A DNA stretch of 23,817 bases from Antrodiella citrinella (lineage: Eukaryota > Basidiomycota > Agaricomycetes > Polyporales > Steccherinaceae), in contig SGPM01000389.1 of the NCBI GenBank assembly GCA_004802725.1, positions 1-23,817 on the forward strand, in the 5' to 3' direction. Position numbers and translations under genes: made by a program. Shown piece after piece: positions 1 through 9,774 of this stretch (the first letter of the stretch is position 1; each line of letters begins with the position of its first letter). The notes below the pieces were generated by a model that was given only the letters and a program-made list of their open reading frames with translations, did not search any database and was not told the origin of the DNA.

Positions 1-112
1 CGGGCACCCCTATATCTCAGGTAGCAGAGGAGTTGGTGCCGGCGCATTGTCTTTTGACTTGCTCACTACCACACCGCACACATCGCATATCACCAGTCGC
101 CTCTGCTCACAG

Positions 113-3100
113 ATGGCTACGTTTCATCCTGTGTCCATCCTCGCAAGCTTGAGGCGTACCAAGACGGTACGAGACTCGTCCGATCCTGAAAAGTTTGAGG
201 AAAAGTGGAATATCAAGGTACGCGCAATGTTGTTCTCACCCGTCGTTGTCTGCTCATCTTTGTACTACGTCAGGTCAATAATCGTGTCAAAGATTGGGAG
301 ACCCGACGTCGGAATGGCGGTCAAGCTGTCAACCACCGCCAGCTCGTATGGGAAGCTCACATTGTGCAATACGTCAATTTTGTACACGAGAACTCCAGGG
401 TCCATGGCAATTGCAAGGATCCAACGCAGCACAACGCGCTCGACCTGGACATTCCCCTCCTTGGTCCTAGGTTCGTGCCGCCAACGTACAGAGAAATCAT
501 CAAGCGTCAGGCTGTTCCTAAGGTCGACATATCGACAGCCTACCTGAAGCCTATCACCATTATCCACCCTTTCTACTTTCCTCAGCTCAGCAAATGCCAC
601 CGCTGCGGCTCTGAGGATACAACTTGGGATGGGTGGAATGGCACTGGGCATCGGGACGTGCACGGTCTCAGTCGAGACGAGACTGCGCTGGGGTTTCAGC
701 TGCGTTGTGAGCAATGCAAGAGAGACAGCACGACTGGGCCGAAGGAAAATGCACTCCCATTCTGTCTTGCCACGACGAACACCCTGTTTTGGGATACATG
801 GCAGCATTGGGAGATTCCAGGTAAGTGCTCTACTTCCAACTTTTGCTCGGAGAATACATCCCTTAATTTACTCTCTGACAGAAGGGATCCCTTTCTTTAT
901 GAAGCGATGTGCAGTCGCCCGCGATCTGTTCAATCTAATCGTCGAAGTACGTCTCAAATCCACGTCCGGCGGAATGGCCGAGCATGTGAAGCGTACGTGT
1001 ATCTCTTCTCGAGTATCTTTCTCATTACTGACATTATCATGATTATTTTCAGAACTTCACCTATATCATTACTTCCAGCGCCAGCGAGAGTACCTAGAGC
1101 TGTTCCGAGAAGTCCACTGCAGTGTCGAGGACTCAACGAAAAAACCAGCTATTTTCTCTGCGCCAGAAGACCTCGACGGGTACGACGACAGCTGTATCAG
1201 TGATGACATAGTCACCGAGCTGTATCTCAACTTCGTACGGAATTCACGCGAGTCTGAATCGAGCCGCTATCTTCGAACACGAACTGGTAAGTTTTCCTTT
1301 CATTTCAGCGCACTGATATCACGATCATGATTCATTCAATTACGCAGGCAAAGCGCTGAACACTGACGCCACGTTCAAAGTAGTGAAGAAGGCCGTCATC
1401 GTTGATTCAGCCAAGAAGCATACCAACCCGTGGAATGGTGGCATCACAGGCATGATCAACGAATACAATGAGTTCGTTGACTGGGTAAGTGACGCGATCT
1501 ATTCATTTTTACCTAATCTAGTCTAACTGCCTTTCCAGCGACTCTGTCTAACTGCGACGAACAAAGAGCTTCAAGAAATGTTTGAAGACTATACGGCTCG
1601 ATGCGAAGAAATGGGTGTACCACCTCCAGAGGTGATCATCTCTGACAATTGCTGCCACATCGAGCAGCCAGTGAAGGCCGCCTTCCCTTCTGCGCGTTCA
1701 GTTTTAGACGTGAAACATTTTGGTGCCCGGTAAGTCGAGTCGCCTTGGGGAAACATTGTATCAACATGACTCACGTTTGGTACGTTCCCAGGTACGGGCA
1801 GGTGGTTGTTAACGCCACCAGAAACCCACTCTACAAGACAGTCCTGCGCGCCATCACAGGTGCCATCCTCAAAGTACGCGCCGAGAAAGGCAAGGCAGCA
1901 GTGTACTACTCTCAGGCGCAACAAGAAGCCCGTTTGGTTGCGGCTTTTGAGAAATACGAGGAACTTGGGGGCGTGTGGACGGCGACTGCTCTCAAGGTAA
2001 AGAGTTTTCTTGATACGATTGCGACTCGTACTGATCCGTACTTCTACCAGACACATAATGAACAGCTTCGCCATGTGCAAAAGGGTTGTCTTTCTCGTCC
2101 GGTTAGCCTCAACGGATTGCGGCTTGATGGAAGCCGTATCGAGGGCTCCCACAAAGGCTGGAACTCTCTCATGCGATCGCACGCGTGTGGGCTGGTGATG
2201 CTCGTTTCTCTCGGGCATGACTTTGTTCTTCGGCGGAACATATCTGTGGCTACCAACAACAAGTGTGGTGGTGCATTTGCGGCGTCCACTCTCGGCTCGC
2301 ATCATGTCAGTTTGGTCGACCACAACGCTCGATTGTACAACAAGATGATCGGCGCACCGGAGCCGTTGTTTGCATCCCCGAGCGCCAAACCTTTGGAGAA
2401 GAAGAGCAACTTACACAAGTTCTTCAAACCGCTCACTACTCCACCCCGTTCTACCCTCGATCCCCAACCCGTGCTCCTGAACATTGCAGTGAAGAAGAAG
2501 TTCGGTCTCGTTCAGTCCCCCGCTGTACTCCAGTCGTTCGAGTTCAAACTCGAAGAGCTTGCGGACGTCTGCATTCAGATCACTGAGGAAGACTCGGAAG
2601 ATAGGGTGAGCGTCAAGGACGAGCTTGATCTTGTGGAGCCGGACATTACTGCACCTACGGACTTCAATGTGCACGCGTCGAGTTCGCTGACCGCAGGCAG
2701 TGAATCAGCTGTAGCAGTGAGTGAGCTTTGTGTTTGTGTTTGATGTCACTTCTGATTGTTCTCTTGTATAGGATGTTACTGCGGACACCTCCAAAGGCCA
2801 AGAAGAGCTCAGAGCAACAATGAATCAAGGACATGCGGAGGAGAACACAAGGAAACGGAAACAGCAGCCTGAGGATGACTGTGAGAGTGGTACGGCTGCG
2901 TCTCAGCTGAACGTACCACATGACAACCCGGTTCCTGCTGCCGACTTGGAGGCGCTGAGTCAACACGAATCGCAAGGAAGAGAGAAGCGCATACGTGTGA
3001 AGGGCATGTACAACTCGAGTACTTCACCTTTGAGCGTGCGTTCTCTCTCTCTCACCTCCGTCTTTTGACTCATTTGTATTCTCGCTACAGAAATCCTCGA

Positions 3101-4449
3101 ACACGATAATATCGCAGCTCCCGAATGCTAATTTCTTCAAGAATTTCAAGCATCCTACCTCCGGCTCCCCTGCAACCTCGTCGGGAGACCAGTCCACTGC
3201 TGTCACGGTGACTTCCGGGTCGACAAGCGCAGCAGACGTCAGCACTACCCTCGTTGGTGGTACCTCGTCCAACGGTCACCGAGCTGACCTGTATGCGCTG
3301 CTTCCGCTTCCCTCAGCAAATGCGAGCAACAAGGGACTTACTCGGACCGAGCTTTTGTTCAAGGGCGCGACCGCGGTTGACCCTCGTGGTTTGGAAGTTG
3401 GGCGTGTTCATCCCCAGGAATTCTACGTGTTCATGGAGCTGCGAGAGCAGTTCGGGTGGACATCTTTCGGCATGTCATCCCGAAGCTGGATTGCAGCTGC
3501 GCGCACGTACAACCGGTGTCTGGAGTCCAAATCGGTAGAACACAATTTCACGTTTGTTGCGAAGAGCGCGCGAGCCCTCCAGACCAAGCAAGGTAGCGTG
3601 GAAGCGACCATTATGAAGAAGGTCAGCAGCGGCGACTACTCGTGTGCGTATCTCTCTTCTTCTCACTCCTCCGAGACCACGCTGATGATTTATGCTCTAT
3701 TTGTTATACAGCTAAGAGCGGAACAGAGGCCTTCTGGAAGAGACACTGCAACTGTGTTCCAATTGTGCTTACCATAGCGGAGTCACTGAAGAGCAAGAAT
3801 GGCAAGCCTGTAAGTCTGGTATTCAAGTTGAACTCGTCTCACTATCTCCTTTGTACAGCGCAAGTCACAGATATGCACTAGATGCATGTCTATCATGTAT
3901 CCGGGCAAGCAGGACAAGCAACTGAACCACAAGCCGGGATATTGCTCTGACGGCGCACCTGTGCATCTCAAATCCCCGCACGACGTCTATTGCAAAGCTG
4001 ATGGGACTCTACTCGACCACCCTCCATTTCCTCAACCTCAGGGAGTTTTCGTTGACAAGGGAAAGGAATTTGACCCCATCGCATTCCTCAGAACCATTCG
4101 GGACGTATACGAGTGCTATGTCGTGGAAGGCGGTACTGGTGGCGAGCTCGCGATGGAGTACGAGGCGTTCGCGGAAATGCTCTCAGCACGTACGACACGC
4201 ATCAACGGAACATTATTCTTCAAACTCTATCAGTCGCTGGAGATATCCCTTCGCCATGGCGCCTTGGCAGCAGGGTTGATATTCGAGCACGAAGGCTGCA
4301 AGTATCTCCGCATGGACAGCCTACAAGACAGTGCCGAGAAGCAGACACCAGCGAAGCGCAGCAGTACGCCGGTGGACCTTACGACGGCTGACGAAGATGC
4401 AGGCCCGTCGTTCGCCGTGGACCCCGCTGCAACTGAACGGGCAGAGTAG
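113..4449 (+). CDS. Large transposase-like protein (putative DDE core, zinc-binding Cys pairs), 12 exons
   Basis: Spliced model: exons 113-217, 274-820, 882-992, 1053-1286, 1348-1484, 1539-1729, 1792-1996, 2051-2716, 2772-3035, 3091-3643, 3712-3809, 3859-4449. They sum to 3702 nt, one open frame of 1233 residues ending in TAG. Visible features: an N-terminal region with two CxxC pairs (C143/C146 and C180/C183) around a WDGW stretch, typical of a zinc ribbon; then TDATFK (D339), ISDNCCH (D414), DVKHFG, and GSRIEGSHKGWN (E541), which together look like an RNase H-fold DDE transposase triad. A Lys/Ser/Glu-rich linker follows (about 600-860), then a C-terminal part with CTRC (1043-1046) and GYCSDG. 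The layout resembles unnamed transposon-derived protein families of Agaricomycetes; DUF6729 comes to mind for the N-terminal part, but that is memory only. The sequence is not obviously KDZ. The 5' end is unsure: only 112 bp lie upstream, and 'ctcacag' just before the ATG could be an acceptor, so an earlier exon may be missing. No terminal inverted repeats were found. Confidence 0.8.
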
Positions 4450-5270
4450 TGCAGTAGCAGCAGTTCTTGTCCTTGTTCTCATATTCTCCGAGTCGCCTGC
4501 GTTCACATACTCAATGTCGTGGCTCGCCGCGTTCAAGTCTTCCATGTTCACCCTTGTTGTCCGTGTCCTCGTCCGCATCCTCGTGCTCGGTTTTCGGTCT
4601 CTGTGGTTGGTGGTGTGCGCTCGCGTTCCGGCTTCTCATCCACGCGACCGTTCAGTCACATACTTGTTTGTGTTTGCATTCATGTTCTCTTTCGTATTCT
4701 CGTACGCGTTTTTTCTTACTTGTCTGCATTCTCATTTATGTTTGCATTCTCTCTCTAATTTCTCTTGTCCTCGTTTCGTCTTCTCTTCTCGTGAATCTCA
4801 TCCTTGTTTCTGTTCCCTCCCTTTCTTCTCATGCTCATTTGGGCATATTCATCCCTACTCTCTTATCCTCATTCTCGTCACAGTCCTGTTTGCTTGTTCC
4901 CGTTTTGTTTTCTCGCTCACGCGGTCACCGGTCTCCGACTTGTACGACTTGTACCTGTCGCACTCATCACTCTTATTCTCAGGTCAAGTCCTTCTGCCCT
5001 CACTCCAGGCTCAGTGGCGATGATTTGATCCTCATCGCTTTCCTTCTTTCTCGTTCGTGTTCTGTGTTCTCTTATTCGCCTCCAGTGTTTGCTTCTGTGT
5101 TTGCCTTCCCCCGTACTCGTATTCTTATTCCACATTCGCGCGGTCCCACACCTACCACCCTCACCTCCCAGTTCGAGCTCGACCGAGTTCCTCTTTCGTA
5201 ACCGGCTCCGCCGTGATACTTACTTGTCCCCCTTTCTGCTTTATTATAATTTCTGCAGAAATTAGTACCT
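4450..5270. other. Pyrimidine-rich non-coding tract downstream of the transposase-like gene
   Basis: The + strand is dominated by C and T for about 750 bp. In 4741-4800 and again in 4801-4860, I count 48 pyrimidines in 60 bases. Recurrent words are ttctc, ctcgt and cattctc. Two long overlapping open frames cross the tract, but stop codons all contain purines, so purine depletion alone keeps frames open; neither frame shows a domain or plausible composition. A small tandem duplication (gacttgtac twice) lies at 4937-4954. No gene is supported here. Confidence 0.6.
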
Positions 5271-5480
5271 AGTACATGTAACTTACTTGTGTAGTTATTA
5301 GCTCTGCCATCCTATCCCTTGTCCTCCGCCCTTGACCCCGTGTGCCGTTGTGTGCGTCGCCGAAAACGAAATGTGGCGCGTCGACGGGCGCTTCGCAGCG
5401 AAAAACTTGAGCTTGGGCCAAAAGTTTTGAGGGCACGTGACGTGTCCCAATCCGTAGGGTCGACTACCCTACCGGCGTCT

Positions 5481-5498
5481 GAAAAGGGTACCCTTTTC
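5481..5498. repeat. 18-bp perfect palindrome
   Basis: gaaaagggtacccttttc equals its own reverse complement, centred on a KpnI-type GGTACC. It is one element of the hairpin cluster around it. Confidence 0.85.
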
Positions 5499-5569
5499 GA
5501 AACGCCCGACCCTTTTTTAGCGCCCCCTAGGTATGGCCACCCTGCCCACACCCACTCAGACGAAAGTGT

Positions 5570-5674
5570 CCAGACGTTTCTGTACAGTGTGTGCCTTCAA
5601 AGTTTTCGGGCTCCGATCGGGTTCTCCCGTACATGCCTGGTCTGTCTTCCGCACACACTGTACAAAACGTCTGG
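5570..5674. repeat. Long inverted repeat with 23-24-nt arms
   Basis: The arm at 5570-5593 (begins ccagacgttt, ends cagtgtgtg) is the reverse complement of 5652-5674 except for one extra C in the left arm. The 58-bp loop contains the 8-bp palindrome ccgatcgg at 5613-5620. A transcript would form a stable long stem on either strand. The arms could also be the termini of a very short foldback element, though no target-site duplication is evident right at their ends. Confidence 0.8.
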
Positions 5675-5694
5675 TTCACGAGACTAGCCTCGTG

Positions 5695-6747
5695 GCATTC
5701 AACGCCCGACTTATTTTGCGCTGGCACACGAAAACATGATCTATGTGCGTGGCTGGCGTCGAGAGCGTCAGGATAAAAGCGAATCATGGCACGAGTGACG
5801 TAGATAGTAAACGAATGTATTCGGATGTACAACGAACGAGTCGGTGGGCGATAGCCCCGCGTGAGCGGGCGGCATCAGCACGAGCTCGCAACCTAAAACA
5901 CAAGGGAACAGACCCGAGCGAGGGTGGGATGGGCCATAACAGGGATGGGACGGGAGGGAAACGAATACTAGTATACGAAACTCACTGTAAAATCACTGCT
6001 TCATCCAAAGCCGAACCTGTTGAGGGCTGATTACGAGTCTTGAACGCTAGTGGTAAGGACCGAACTCGGTGTTAAACAATTGGAGTTGAGTTTTCTTGAT
6101 TGTCAGATGGGAGGCGGACGGGGGGGGGAAGGTGGTTACGAAAACGAGACGTAGCTAGAGCTGCCCGCTACTAGCAACGACGAGGAAAAGAGAGAGAGAC
6201 GCGCCACACTGACGCCCGCTGGCCGAACATAGACTCTACTCTATGTACGCTCGTACCTCGCGCTGCTTAGACTCTCAAACTTTCGATCTCTCTGAATCTT
6301 GAATCTGGAGATACGCATATCGTACGTCCTTCGCAGTCATTGTCAAACCACATAAGATCCGAGTCTCTATTATTTGTGCAGACTCCTTGCAGAGTGTATC
6401 CTAGGATCAGAGTTACTGAGTGATGAAGGAGTGTTCGAGCGCAATACGCCATACGCTTGGCATACCAAGCTGCGCTGCGCTGCGAGAACTGGCCAAAACT
6501 TGAGGTCGATCTCGTTCAATTCGAGCAAAAGTATGATATCTTTGTATTTACAGTAATTGTGCATGTGTATTGCTAGAACATTTTGTGTGCTTCAGATTAT
6601 TGTGGGACTGAAGATAGGGGTATGAGAAAAACTGATATTTACAGATAAAGTACAGTACCTGGCCAAAGAGAATAGATGATCATAGAGGTAACTGAGGGGG
6701 AATGGGGGTCTACATAGAAGTAGACTCTTTACTACTTGAAGGGCTCG
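5695..6747. other. Intergenic DNA without a recognised gene
   Basis: This is the distal half of the gap between two convergent genes. It is fairly purine-rich on the + strand between about 5740 and 6230 (a run of nine G at 6120-6128, a GA-rich run near 6183-6200), the opposite bias to 4450-5270. A short (gctgc)n-like run occurs near 6469-6483. Open frames here are short and have no recognisable motif or supported splice pattern. The far end should hold the 3' UTR of the minus-strand gene ending at 6748. Confidence 0.5.
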
Positions 6748-8307
6748 CTACGAGAGTCTGAGGGGCGCCGGCTCGAAGTCCCATGCAGTCGAGCCGCCAG
6801 GTATACGCCTGATGCGCTCGATAATGACCGACTCAGGCGTCGTGTACGGCCCGATGAGCCATGTGTCATCCAGCTTCATCGGCAACTTCATGTAGTTCTA
6901 AAGATGTGTGTTATCAGCCACCTGTATCTGACGTCGACACACAGAAGAAATACTCACTTTTGATTTTCGCATGAAGCGTGCGACTTGCTTCGCGACGTGC
7001 GCAAGGACTTCGCTTCGCGTCTCCCGCTTTTCGCCGTTTTTCGGCGGCTTCAGCTGTGTGACTGTTCCAAATTGTTCATACCCTGGCCACTGGCAGAAGT
7101 GGTTCAGTATGCAGTCTGCAGACAGATTATGGAGAACAACTTTGATCTTTAAGTAAAGCCGTCGGGTCCCGGTGAAACAGTCAATTTCGTCGTTCGCACC
7201 CTCTATGCTGCTGACCGCGTCGCTCAGTGCGTCCTTGAGCGATACCCCGAGTCGCCCGTTCCTGCGGAATACGATCTCGGGGACGTAATCAGTCAGGTTC
7301 CTAGTTGGTGGCGGCTCGTTCGGCTGTGGTGGATAGGGTGACGGGACAGACTCGACGCTCCGACCTTCTCGCGAGGACTGGGAAACGTGTTCAAGAGGAT
7401 TGGAATGCGTAGATGGTGAGACGTAAGACGATGGGGAGCCATAGAGAACTGACGATGCATCTCGCAGTGGTGATGATTGTGTCGGGACGTATCCGTTCAG
7501 AGGCTCGAAGTGCGCAGGTGGTGAGGTGTAGGAACATGATAAAGCATAGGCATTTGACGATCCCTCTGGCGCGTGGGGAACATGTCCGTCGAGGGGAACA
7601 GGATACGTGGATGGCGAAAGGTATGATGATAATGCGCAGGGACTTGACGATTGTACTACCGCAAGCGGAACGCCGCCGAGAGCAGTGGTAAGCGTAAATG
7701 GCGAAGAGTTAGAAGACATCGACGCGTGCGGGAATCCACCTAGAAACCCGGGTTCCTGGCCTGAAGAATTATGAAGCCCAAGGGAGTTGTTCAATGGGAA
7801 AGCCTGGTTGACCATGGTATTCGCACATGGCACCTGAAGTTGAGGCCAGGTGTGTGCTGCATACGAAGGACTCGATGTAGCACGAGGGCGCATGCGTGAA
7901 TCTGCACCAAGGAATGGCGCGTTGCAATTGGCGTCTAGCTGTGAGAGACGACCGAGGCTTTGCACGCCGCTGTCGAACTATCGATAGAGTCAGTATAGGG
8001 TGGAGAGAACAAAAAGAGCGCACTCGCTTGAACATCTGACGCAATCTGAGAAGAGAGCGGGGAATACGGAGTATGCGGAGAGAACGACGACGTAGACCCG
8101 AGGGGCGAGTTTTGATACTCTGGGGACATGAAGAACTAAGAAACATGTCAGAAGTGCATTCGTGCAAGGCTGATAGGCACTTACAAATGGTACGTCGAAG
8201 GGAATGGGGGAGGTGTCGGGTTCAAGAGGAGGAAGTTGATCGAGCAAGGTGGCGATGAGTTCATCCGTAGGCTGGTACTGTTCGAGGTGCTGTTGGTAGT
8301 CGTCCAT
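6748..8307 (-). CDS. Unrecognised Ser/Pro-rich protein with degenerate repeats and conserved-looking C-terminal domain
   Basis: Exons on the minus strand: 8307-8185, 8135-8034, 7977-6958, 6897-6748, giving about 464 residues. The start MDDYQQHLEQ is the first ATG. Introns 8136-8184 and 6898-6957 have clean GTAAGT/GTGAGT donors. The second intron is uncertain: an in-frame join needs a poor donor (GTTCAA at 8033), while the better-looking GTGCGC donor at 8023 shifts the frame. Residues 1-75 and about 80-300 are rich in Ser, Pro and Tyr and look disordered; residues about 160-279 hold three to four copies of a ~30-residue unit. From about 301 to 464 the composition changes to a folded domain with GVSLKDAL, an embedded QWPGYEQF and a basic VAKQVARFMRK helix. 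I associate the SL-DAL...WPGY pattern with lineage-specific basidiomycete proteins of unknown function. No signal peptide or membrane segment is seen. A transcription-related or scaffold role is possible but unproven. Confidence 0.75.
7366..7725 (-). repeat. Degenerate tandem repeat, unit about 90-100 bp, inside a coding region
   Basis: In the minus-strand protein, a unit reading roughly S-S-x-A-L-S-x-Y-x-S-P-x-T/A-H-x-x-P-L-x-G-x-V-P recurs: SSYLSPSTYPVPLDGHVP, then SCSYTSPPAHFEPLNGYVP, then SSYVSPSTHSNPLEHV, with a more decayed copy before them (SSPFTLTTALGGVP). The DNA shows matching words (gatggcgaa, gatggtgag, ggtggtgag) at about 7411, 7512, 7605 and 7695. Copies are diverged, so the array is old. 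Confidence 0.6.
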
Positions 8308-9774
8308 TTACCGGGCGGAGACAGTGGCTCAATGGGACCTGCATCGCTGCCATTTTATACCTTTGTCCTTATGCCAAAGGCTTGCGTACGTACTCCTCTC
8401 GGTGGCCCAGGCTGAGTCGTACGACGCAAGCCTCCGGAAAACATTTGGGTGGCCCCAGCACATGGAACTACAGAATGGAACATCAACAGAAAACATGCTG
8501 CACGGTACGTACAACGTCAGGAATGTGAACATCACCACACAGGAAGAATGTGATGACCCTTGGGTAGAACGAACTCAGAGCACAAAAATCCTCGTTTTTT
8601 CTTCACAGCCTGCAACCTCGTGCCACTGGTCAGAGGGTGTGGAGGACCGGAGTGGCAGTCGGAGTGGCTTCAGGGCCATAAACGTGAATAGATTCTGAAC
8701 TCATCATGGCGGTGTTTGGTAGAAAGAGTCTATCGCACAGCATTATGCATAGTGACTATCTACTAAACGAGCATAGACGCCACGCTTGTGCTTGAAGTTG
8801 AACTTCGTCGTGTTCTTTTTGACAGTATCACAACGTTTTTGAAGCACATCCTTCCTTCACAATCACTCGTGTTGGTCTGAATTGTCACTTCAGATGTCTA
8901 GAAGTCCCTCCATTCCTCGATTGCAGTGCTACCCACGGCTCGCCACTCCCCCTTCTCTTTCAAACCATTGGCCCCGACGCTGAATCATAATGACATCTCT
9001 ACGGCATGGGCCACCTGTTCGAGTCATGGCACACAGGAATATCCACCGAATTTCTTTATTTCGTCTGATCCCCATGGCATTCCATCTTGCGCCTGGCCTG
9101 TCATCCCCTGTAAATTCCTAGGTCGCATTGCTATTTCAGGTCGAGCGTTGGCAGTGCTACGGTGTCACAGCTAGTGCTTGCTATGGATTCTCGGATTCTC
9201 GGGCCTATCGCCGCCCACACTTCTCAGCAGTCACATCCACGATGCTACCGATCGCTTCCACTTCGTTCCTTCTGGTTGTTTCACAGCTGCTTTGACCATG
9301 GATACGATGGTCGCTGAGAGATGGTACGCAAGGCGATCAAGCAGACGGGGGAAGGCCTCTCAGGTTGACGTAGTGAGAGATTGAGATGTGGATTGAATTG
9401 CAAGGCATGTGGCACCATTATTATCCCGTAAATCTTGAAGGGCAATGTGGATCACAGTAAAGCTGCAGGATGTCGCCACGGGTGGTTCCATCTCATCCTT
9501 GAGTTCACAGCCTCGTAGCCATCGTACGTGGCGTGGTCGATACTATACATTTGCATCGTGGTCGAACCCTGCAATGCCCGCGATATATCATCTTGTGTGG
9601 GAGTCGGTGTACCCATATGGCCACACTTCCCAGAATAACTGGACCATTTTCTCGATCAGGTCGGCGCTTTGTGACTTGCCCTGGTGAGTATGAAATCGAT
9701 ATCATCAGAGTCCCGTCTTCCCTCTGACCTTGCGATACCCTGCCATAACATCGAACTCTATCCGTGCTCTCACC
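8308..9774. other. Divergent intergenic region, no gene recognised
   Basis: It separates a minus-strand gene starting at 8307 from a plus-strand gene starting at 9775, so both promoters should lie here. An inverted repeat (aggcttgcgt 8378-8387 with acgcaagcct 8424-8433) sits about 70-125 bp upstream of the minus-strand ATG. Several open frames of 60-124 codons occur on the + strand (for example 8926-9174 and 9445-9687), but none has a recognisable domain or convincing splice sites. Confidence 0.5.

Larger units (their letters stand above)
5401..5694. repeat. Cluster of six consecutive hairpins/palindromes
   Basis: Self-complementary segments follow one another: 5402-5408 with 5422-5428 (aaaactt/aagtttt); 5431-5437 with 5441-5448 (gggcacg/cgtgtccc, one bulge); 5454-5460 with 5466-5472 (gtagggt/accctac); the 18-bp perfect palindrome 5481-5498; the long inverted repeat 5570-5593 with 5652-5674; and 5677-5682 with 5689-5694 (cacgag/ctcgtg). 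The direct repeat aacgcccgac occurs at 5501-5510 and again exactly 200 bp on at 5701-5710, each followed by a T-run and gcgc. The cluster lies between two convergent genes. It could be a foldback/MITE-like remnant, a structured RNA or a boundary element; the sequence does not decide. Confidence 0.6.

Noticed and set aside
4331..5201. Two long overlapping + strand frames (about 230 and 244 codons)
   Set aside because: They lie in the pyrimidine-rich tract, where stop codons are rare by composition. The products are Ser/Leu/Phe/Cys-rich with no domain, and the first overlaps the real C-terminal exon of the transposase-like gene.
1..6747. Terminal inverted repeats and target duplication around the transposase-like gene
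   Set aside because: The first 112 bases were compared by eye with the downstream region and no convincing inverted match was found; the left end may be outside the window.
8324..8698. 124-codon + strand frame in the divergent intergenic region
   Set aside because: No ATG at its start, no recognisable domain, and it overlaps the expected promoter of the gene at 6748-8307.
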